Of a DNA stretch of 64,000 nucleotides, positions 57,701-64,000 are shown piece after piece. This DNA comes from Molanna angustata (Eukaryota > Arthropoda > Insecta > Trichoptera > Molannidae), in NCBI GenBank assembly GCA_963576475.1, contig OY754970.1, positions 32,341,119-32,405,118 on the forward strand. Reading direction: 5' to 3'. Below the pieces are notes generated by a model. It did no database searches, was not told where the DNA came from, and saw only the letters and a program-made list of their open reading frames with translations. A program made the translations under genes and the position numbers. Position 1 is the first letter of the stretch. Each line of letters begins with the position of its first letter.

Positions 57701-60700
57701 GTTACAATTTAAACTATGGTTATATTTGTCTACTGTATAATTAAACTATGGTTGTATTTGTCTACTGTATAATTAAACTATTGATTCAATTAAGCATTTG
57801 ATATTATTTTCAGATACCTGTGTACGTTGGAGTAAACGAATCTTTGTTTGGCGAAGGAGCATCTGATGGTTTCTTTGGAAGGGATGGTTTAGGAGATTTC
57901 CCATTTGATCCTAAAAATCTCGTTCAACCAAGAAAGGAACACGCGGTTACGGCTCTTATTCGACTAGTCTCATCAAATCCTGGTGATTTTGAAATTTATA
58001 AATAAAGCCATTTTTGTAAGCATTTTTTAAATGAATGTATTGGGATTTCCGGATTTCTTCTCGGATATCTCTCAATTTCTTCGGTGGTTTCCATTTAGAT
58101 GGCGTCCAAAGATGACTTCATTATCTGTAGTATAAGCGAGCCTGTCTGTGTTCATTTTGGCTACATAGTCTCTCCAATATCTTCTTCTGGATCTGCTCAA
58201 CCTGACAATGTTCTTCGCAGTTGGAATAGGTAAATTGCGGAAGGAATTTCAATAAAGTCATTATTTTAGTGTATCGATTGATTGAATTACTCAGTGAGTA
58301 AGGTATAAATAATAAGGTCGAACAAAGGTTACCGGCATCCTCGAAAGGACAGCAAGACAGTATCAGATGGTCACCGAGGAAACCTCTTAAAATGTATAAA
58401 TCAGTAAGCGATCATAATCGATGTTAATTTTAGACTACATTCAATCATTCGTTAAGATCAAAGTTTAGTATGAAATTGACAATTAATTAACTAATTTTAA
58501 TCTAAAAATGTATTAAATCTGAATCTAATATTAATCAATCTGAATCTAATATTAATCAACTTCATGATTAGCCCTGATGGACTAATAAAAGTGGCATAGG
58601 ATTACCCTACAAAAGTGAAGAGATGGCCCAAAATAAAGTAGGTACCTACCTATTATGTAAAAGTTTTGCAGTGAAACGAATATGGCTATGAGTTAGTAAG
58701 TAAATAAGAAATGTATTTTTGTATATTATAAACAATATTTTTAATTATTTTAGGTCAAATAACATTGATGGCGTTGGGGCCTTTGACTAACATTGCTCTT
58801 GCTATTAAATTGGATCCATCATTTATAAGGAAATTAAAAAATCTAGTCATTTTGGGTGGGTCTGTAGCAGGTAATTTAATTATTATTTCTGGAAAAATAT
58901 TTGAATAAAACATGATTATGTATTAACAATCATCTTGCATCTATGAGTATTAATAATCATCCATGAGTATAATCATCAGTCTACTGTAAGTAAAATGATT
59001 TACGACAGTTAACATAAAAATGTTTGTTTCTCAATAAATTATTTTTAGGTATAGGAAATATCCATCCAGGATTGGAATTTAATTTCTTCTTTGATCCGGA
59101 GGCTGTGAATATAGTTCTACAAAAATCTACGTTCCATAAAGTTATGCTGTTTCCTTGGGACACTGTTGTCAAGACAAACATAACCAAGGTAGGTTATATT
59201 ATTTTGAATGTGATGATTTACATGTGAGATGATGAATGTACGCAAATAAGTATATGACGCTCGGTTCTCTCCGCCTTCCCAATAGCAGGTGATGGTATGT
59301 AAGTATAATATAATATTTAATTATATTTTTGTATTTTATTAAATTTGTGGACGGACAATTCTTGGTGAACCGGTCAGTGCCTATTAAAATATTAAAGGAA
59401 ACTGAAACAAATGTTCTTATTTCTATGTAAATTCTATGTTAATATTTTAGTATTTAAATTTTGAAAATATGTACCTACTGGAGATAAAAGAAGTTATTTG
59501 TAATTAAAAATGAGATGGAAATGGAAAAGATTTAGGAATTATAGTATTATCTGTAACAAGTGCTCTTATTTCTATGTTAATATTTTAGTATTTAAATTTT
59601 GAAAATATGTACTGGAGATAAAATAAGTTATTTGTAATTAAAAATGAGAAATGGAAAATATTTAGGAATAATAGTATTATCAGATGGGGTTCATTGTTTT
59701 ATTTTTTTTTGTCAATTAATACTAGTTATACAATGAACTTGGTAGAGTATGTAGTACCTACGTTCAGCAGATAGATAGGAAGTCCATATTTAGTTTCCTG
59801 ATTTCTTTTTTCTTATTTATCATGTCCATAGAAATGGAGGATGGAAGTTCTTGGAGCGGTTGACGCAAATGAAGTAAAGTTTCTTAACAATGCTGAATCT
59901 AAAGACACATCTTCTGGTTGGCATCATGGAGATGGTATGGCAGTGGCAGCTTATATCTGGCCATCTACGGTAGTCAGCATTCAGCCATTGAGAACGACAT
60001 CAGTACCATGCGGTAAACACTTATAATAATCATTATTATTATCAATATAATATCTCCTAAAAACGCTTTTGAATGTAATGGTAAAAGTAGGTACAATGTA
60101 TTACACATATCAAAGTCAATCAAAGATAGAGAAAAAAATATTGTTCTTTGATGCGAATACAGAAACGATGAAAACTCTCATTGAACAAGAAAGAATTTAT
60201 GGTGATAATGATATAGCAACGTTAAAAATCAATTATTTTTTTAATGACTGGTTTCTTGATATTTCCTTCCTTGTTGAATATAGATATGAAAAAGGTAAGT
60301 CTGGCACCTGAGAGTGGTTGCGTTTACCAGTGCGCATCCCTTTTCTATAGGTGAAAATTGCAGATTTTAGTATCATTTGTATCTTTATAAGTCGTTTTTG
60401 TGTTCTTATACCATCCATCAGATTACAATGTGATTTATTTGTTATTTGTTACCCGGAAGATTCATGAAAAAAAATCTTATTTTTTTTTACATATTTCAGT
60501 AACAGTAAATAAATATTTCACAAAAGGATGCATTTAACATGTACCTACAAATATTGTACAAATAACATGTAAGTACAGATTATATTGAAATAATTTAAGA
60601 ATCTGCAATTTTCAACAAAGAAGAAGCTCAGTAGTAAACGCAACCACTCCCAGGTGCCAGACTTACCTTTCTCATACGGTATACCTACATATATTCAATA

Positions 60701-60994
60701 AGAAAGAATATATAAAAAAACAGCCATTAAAAATGATTCATCGAAAATGTTGCTATCTCTTGAAACATTGAAATTCAGTCCTGATATTTAAAATAACTAA
60801 ACAATTGTGTTTTTTTTTAATTACTAGGTCAAGCGAGAGGAGGTCTTCTCTTGGATTATTACCACGCCGCAGAAAACATATCTACAAGCAATATAAGAGT
60901 TGTTTTGGAGTTCAACGGCGAAGAATATAAAAGACTTCTGCTATACCACTTCAATGAGACCAACTATTACAAAACTCGAAACAAAACATCTTAA
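54763..60994 (+). CDS. Probably secreted inosine/uridine-type nucleoside hydrolase (7 exons, ~360 aa)
   Basis: Exons: 54763-54971, 56149-56248, 57814-57982, 58754-58870, 59049-59188, 59832-60012, 60828-60994; all introns GT-AG and in frame, stop TAA 60992-60994. Expected to hydrolyse ribonucleosides to base and ribose. Seen: DVDGGADD (47-54, the Ca-binding DxDxxxDD), CVCGNT, FFGRDGLGD (123-131), LGPLTN (167-172), EFNFFFDPE (208-216) and WHHGDGMA (275-282) with Asp279 as the fourth Ca ligand. The N-terminus (MNQLLSLAILF from Met7, preceded by MDEFLT) looks like a signal peptide ending near the Ser/Ala-rich residues 27-32. Either Met could be the start; Met7 gives the more typical signal. Exons 2-7 match exons 3-8 of the upstream gene in phase and near-equal length. 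AATAAA at 61046-61051. Salivary or gut secretion is a guess from related insect enzymes. Confidence 0.87.
54972..56148. other. Nucleoside hydrolase 2 intron 1
   Basis: AT-rich with no gene or clear mobile element. A short inverted pair, GATGAACACCTC and GAGGTGTTCAT, lies at 56042-56124 just before the exon 2 acceptor. Confidence 0.4.
56249..56936. other. Nucleoside hydrolase 2 intron 2, first part
   Basis: No gene or identifiable repeat before the TIR element at 56937. Confidence 0.4.
56937..57512 (+). mobile_element. Dispersed ~0.5-kb TIR element, copy 3
   Basis: CTCCTCACTAGCCCAAGGGG to GTTAGTGAGCAG (57472-57483) and the shared flank GCGTTGGCCACAACCCACTC. Collinear with 41003-41566 and 28593-29114. 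Confidence 0.75.
57714..57778 (+). repeat. 32-bp direct duplication
   Basis: AAACTATGGTTATATTTGTC plus TACTGTATAATT occurs twice with one difference, shortly before exon 3 of nucleoside hydrolase 2. Confidence 0.8.
58050..58260 (-). mobile_element. LINE C-terminal scrap in nucleoside hydrolase 2 intron 3
   Basis: CAATATCTTCTTCTGGATCT and CATTTTGGCTACATAGTCTC resemble, on the same strand, the fragment at 37800-37890 (TTTATTTGGATCTGCTCCAC, CATTCTGGCTACGTGG). No long frame survives. Confidence 0.45.
59413..59682 (+). repeat. ~148-bp tandem duplication
   Basis: The block from CTTATTTCTATG to AATAGTATTATC is repeated once with a few small indels, in intron 5 of nucleoside hydrolase 2. Confidence 0.8.
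60285..60676. mobile_element. ~390-bp MITE with ~45-bp inverted repeats
   Basis: TATGAAAAAGGTAAGTCTGG at the left is mirrored by CCAGACTTACCTTTCTCATA at the right. The match continues through the GGCACCTG, GTGGTTGCGTTTAC block. It lies in intron 6 of nucleoside hydrolase 2. It is a probable TA-inserting MITE, but the duplication was not proven. Confidence 0.78.
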
Positions 60995-61045
60995 TTAAAT
61001 ACATATAGTGTTGTATATAATTGTATTGTACGGTTAAGTTTTATC

Positions 61046-61051
61046 AATAAA
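61046..61051 (+). terminator. Polyadenylation signal of nucleoside hydrolase 2
   Basis: AATAAA 52 bp after the stop codon, a normal distance for a short insect 3' UTR. Confidence 0.55.
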
Positions 61052-61604
61052 TAATTCCATATTTTATTTTTTTCTTGATGAAAATTCCTTCATCTAGTAA
61101 TAATGATAACATCTTTACAAGTGTTGAGTTTTTATAAAATACATTTACATAATTATTTACGACATCGCAAGGTGGATCAAGTAAAAAAGGCGCTACTGGA
61201 AAACACGTGAAGATGAATACAAAAAGGCTCTACAAAACCGCAATGTGTGAAATACTAGAGGGTCAGGGACCACAAGGAAGATAAGGTGAGTTGGATATGA
61301 TTATTTCAAGACCAGTCTTGCTCTTGATACTCAAATCCTATCCCAATTTTGAATTTTCGTTTTACCCACCTATTTCCTGCGTACATTCAAAATATCTACG
61401 ATTAAAACACGAATTATTCTCCATTGCAAAGGTAGGTTCTTAGCGAAAAATTCGAAATTGGGTCAAGAGAAGACCGCAGGACTGAATTCCTCTAAAACAG
61501 ATCATAGATTTATCATTTATTTATTTCATTTTATTTAGCATAGATACCTACAGGATAGAATGCCCAAATATTGTCGATTCAAGAGAATTTTTTTCTCTTA
61601 ATTC

Positions 61605-61695
61605 AACTGTCGATTTGTTCGGAGAATTTATTTCTCTTAATGAATCGACATTATTAAGCCAAAATACGCGAGATATGTATGCCAGGTCTACATGA
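61605..61695 (+). repeat. Partial third copy of the inverted-repeat element end
   Basis: CAACTGTCGATTTGTTCGGA, TTTCTCTTAA, ATCGACATTATTAAGCC and AATACGCGAGA follow the order seen at 49059-49150, with substitutions. It shows the arms come from a dispersed element. Confidence 0.65.
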
Positions 61696-61714
61696 TGCAC
61701 CAATAATTAAGGCG

Positions 61715-61920
61715 ATCTTGCGTTTACTGTGACAGGACCAAATACATGGAATAAACTCCCACACACCCTCTCGGACAAATCGAAAGTATGTCTTACTTCA
61801 GAAAAAATGTCAAGACGAACCTTTTTCGCAAATCTTACCAGAGCCAAAATGATACAATTTCGATAGTATCTCAAGATGAGATACTCACGAAAACGGTGCT
61901 ATATATACTATCCAAATTAA
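61715..61920 (+). mobile_element. LINE C-terminal remnant
   Basis: The frame reads VTGPNTWNKLPHTLSDKSK and, after a shift, SYFRKNVKTNLFRKSY. This is the (G/A)xxxWNxLP plus basic tail typical of CR1/jockey-like LINE ends. Confidence 0.65.
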
Positions 61921-61924
61921 TAAC

Positions 61925-62200
61925 GAAATATAGACGTGGTGATAGCCCAGCGGTAAGGTCATCGCCTCCCATGCGTGAGGTCGACGGTTCAAATCCGGGC
62001 GGGGCACGCACCTCTGAATTTTCAAAAAATCTATGTGCGGATTTATATCACTAGCCATGTGTAGCCATGATCCAATTTGCCTGGTTCCCCTTTTTAAGGG
62101 TTAGGAAGGTCAGATGGCAGTCGCTTCAATGTAATAACCAGACCCGCCAATTCCAGGATCATGGTCAAAGCGTACCTGGATAGAAACGGGACAAAATTTT
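61925..62200 (+). mobile_element. SINE family 2: tRNA-like head plus LINE-like 3' tail
   Basis: The head has box-A-like GTGATAGCCCAGCGGTAAGG and box-B-like ACGGTTCAAATCCGGGC. After a spacer comes GGTCAGATGGCAGTCGCTTC, a phrase I associate with RTE-type LINE 3' ends in arthropods. Only one copy is in the window. A free-standing tRNA is unlikely because of the long body. Confidence 0.68.
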
Positions 62201-62203
62201 TAG

Positions 62204-62400
62204 ATGGGTCGATGGCAGAGCGGTTAACGCGCTGGGCTAGTAATCCAGTGGTCGCGAGTTCGAATCCTGCCTCGACCGATTTCGTTCACCTATAGCACAA
62301 GCATTTATTTGCTTATTTTAGGGAACGTAGGAAGATGTATATGTACTTGTATAACAAAGACAAATTCATTTAAAAAAAAATAAAAAAAAAAAAAAACAAA
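62204..62400 (+). mobile_element. SINE family 1, intact copy
   Basis: Nearly identical to 29804-30000 through the tRNA-Thr-like head (anticodon loop CTAGTAA, box B GTTCGAATCC), the CTATAGCACAAGCATTTATT body and the A-run end. It sits directly behind the family-2 SINE. Confidence 0.82.
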
Positions 62401-62489
62401 AAAGCGCTAAGGGGAAAGAAGAAGAATAACGAAATATACAGGTACCTCATAATATGTAGATGTAGGTACTTTTTTGGATTAGGCAATTC

Positions 62490-62585
62490 ACCCGAAAAAG
62501 AATCATCATCATCATCATCAGCTCCATATCCCAAGGTGGGACCTGGCTTCCAAAAGAAGTCTTCGCCATTCCAATCTGTCAGAAT
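62490..62585 (-). mobile_element. LINE 3' tail with GAT repeats
   Basis: On the minus strand: GATTGGAATGGCGAAGACTT, AAGCCAGGTCCCACCTTGGG, GATATGGAGCT and (GAT)n. Same architecture as the tail at 18100-18137 but another subfamily. Confidence 0.65.
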
Positions 62586-62892
62586 GGAATTATTTATGAA
62601 TTATTATGAATCATTATGAATTATTATAATTATGAATCATTCCGCTAAAAAGAATGCTTTGTGTCAATTTAATGTTTACTGTTTATAAGGAAAGTTATTT
62701 TTGATCATATGTTTAGATTATTTAATAATAATAAATTTTTAAATGACAGAATTAATGAATTAATTCATTTACACGATAATTTTGGGGGGACAAAAGATGT
62801 TGGATACTAAGCAGATATTATTATGCAGGTATCAAGCAAATAATCACTTCAAGAACGTGGTTTCATAAAAGGAAATTTTCATAAAGGTTTAT

Positions 62893-63100
62893 ATCATGTA
62901 TTTCCAGAATGAGAATTGGCCACTATTCAATTGCCTCACATCTGTATAGAATTAGGCTTTTCAAAATAGTCCTCTTTGCCAGTGTGGTAAGGAGGATGAA
63001 ACAATTAATCACGTATTTTTTAACTGTAAAGACAATTCCAATTTCAAAAGTATATACAGATTACTCATTAAAATTACTCATTAATCTCCACTTAATGTAG
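62893..63100 (+). mobile_element. LINE fragment with Cys-His box
   Basis: Reading with one frameshift gives RMRIGHYSIASHLYRIRL then PLCQCGKEDETINHVFFNCK. The CxC-x8-H-x4-C arrangement is the C-terminal zinc-like box of I/R1-type LINEs. Stops follow. Confidence 0.68.
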
Positions 63101-63345
63101 GCACCTACTAAATAGAGCACATTTTGTAGGTATATGTATTATGGCAACTGCTTTTCGCGTTGGTTGAGAGATCAAATCGGTTCTGTGAAGTCGAATAATA
63201 CACCGAGACCATTAGCTCACCGAATGATCGAGTCAATGTTTGGCCACGGTTAATTGCAGACAGTCCTCGGTTCATTGCTTCAGCTCTTTCACTTCATCAC
63301 AGTGGAGGCAACAAACTGATGTAAAAAAATACATTACAAAACCCG

Positions 63346-63353
63346 ACTATAAA
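63346..63353 (+). promoter_or_regulatory. Candidate TATA box near the window end
   Basis: CTATAAAA lies about 125 bp before the ATG at 63473, in a stretch less AT-biased than its surroundings. This is motif evidence only. Confidence 0.3.
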
Positions 63354-63472
63354 ACGATTCTGAACCAGCTTTTGGCAGTTACTTTCTTGAAAGTTGTCTC
63401 AATAATTGCACTGTGAAGTGATAAAAGTGCTGTGCGCAATACCATTCGGGATTATTCCCATCAAACCCTAAA

Positions 63473-63502
63473 ATGAAACTATTTCAAATCTTAATTTTCA
63501 CG
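63473..63502 (+). CDS. Possible first coding exon of a further gene (partial)
   Basis: ATG opens MKLFQILIFT, a hydrophobic signal-peptide-like start, followed by a donor GTATGC at 63503. The upstream 200 bp resemble a 5' UTR with a TATA box. No downstream exon is visible in the remaining 500 bp. Its position after two nucleoside hydrolases makes a third copy possible, but ten residues cannot show this. Confidence 0.3.
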
Positions 63503-64000
63503 GTATGCATTTATTTATTTATCACATTTTGTTCATTATTCAATGAAAGTCCGCCTCCAATTTGAACCTCTTAAATACAAACAAGTGAATCGATAAGTTT
63601 AAGTGTACTGTGAGTTAAGGTTGAGATTCAAGGTGTCCACTGGAGTGATACAATGAAAATAAATTTTGTAAAATTGTGCAATGAAAGTTGATGAAGATTA
63701 GATTCAAACTTTTGAATTCCTTTGGATTAAAATCAACTATTTTTTTTATTAATACAAACATTCATGACAATTCCATTTTTTTATCTTAACGATATTTTAT
63801 AATTGAATGTATAAGATAACCTAAGGTTAGATTACAATCGAGTACTGATTAATTCATTTTTAACAAAATAAGAAAATATTAAGATCATGCTATGAGTTAG
63901 ATTATTAAAAACTTAAAGTATCTCAACTCTATATATGTACATTATAAATATGTTAGTATATATTTTAGCTAAACAACTGCTTAGCCATGGCTATAATAAC
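63503..64000. other. Window end, no further exon seen
   Basis: AT-rich; would be intron 1 if the exon at 63473 is real. Confidence 0.35.

Noticed and set aside
61932..62005. Functional tRNA gene
   Set aside because: It is continuous with a long SINE body, and the anticodon stem does not pair cleanly.
1..64000. Endogenous viral element or bacterial horizontal transfer
   Set aside because: No capsid, replicase or bacterial gene frame was recognised; all non-host frames are retroelement or hAT remnants.

Overview
This is AT-rich, intron-containing animal DNA from an insect-like genome. It is crowded with retrotransposon fragments, tRNA-derived SINEs and fold-back DNA elements. GT-AG introns, lineage-specific SINEs, several degenerate LINE families and TTAGG-like runs fit an arthropod. 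A hemipteran or lepidopteran is plausible, but the order cannot be fixed from sequence alone. Nothing looks bacterial: there are no operons, CRISPR arrays or rRNA.

Three host genes can be reconstructed exon by exon on the + strand, and each stays in frame across every junction. (1) At 5989-31094, an 11-exon gene for a 390-residue protein has an N-terminal PDZ domain of the ALP/Enigma/ZASP type, followed by acidic, proline-rich and helical segments. Its first intron (13.9 kb) splits the PDZ domain and is full of mobile elements. (2) At 34818-46232, an 8-exon gene encodes a 382-residue inosine/uridine-type nucleoside hydrolase with an N-terminal transmembrane anchor. (3) At 54763-60994, a 7-exon nucleoside hydrolase of about 360 residues has a secretion-type N-terminus. 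Genes 2 and 3 share intron phases and nearly equal exon lengths, so they are a tandem duplicate pair whose 5' exons diverged, one membrane-tethered and one probably secreted. A possible first exon of a further gene sits at 63473-63502.

The rest is transposon-derived. A nearly complete but broken endonuclease/RT LINE lies at 188-3768. A 5'-truncated LINE with a 419-codon RT frame lies at 9553-10850 (- strand). Degenerate LINE pieces are at 14160-15606 and 43676-44460, with many short LINE tails. At least four SINE families are present, and one shares a 3' stem-loop with LINE 3' ends found in the same window. DNA elements include a hAT deletion derivative with target-site duplication (51163-51677), a near-perfect 258-bp palindrome (7403-7660), several MITEs, a composite fold-back element with four perfect 73-bp repeats (31793-33105), and a ~1.05-kb inverted repeat around a 2.6-kb spacer (49053-53754).

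The least explained signal is a 22-bp GC-rich palindrome with a TTAGGTTT-type 5' flank. It recurs six times, at the centre of three structurally different elements. All identifications come from reading translations and repeats by eye; no database search was possible.
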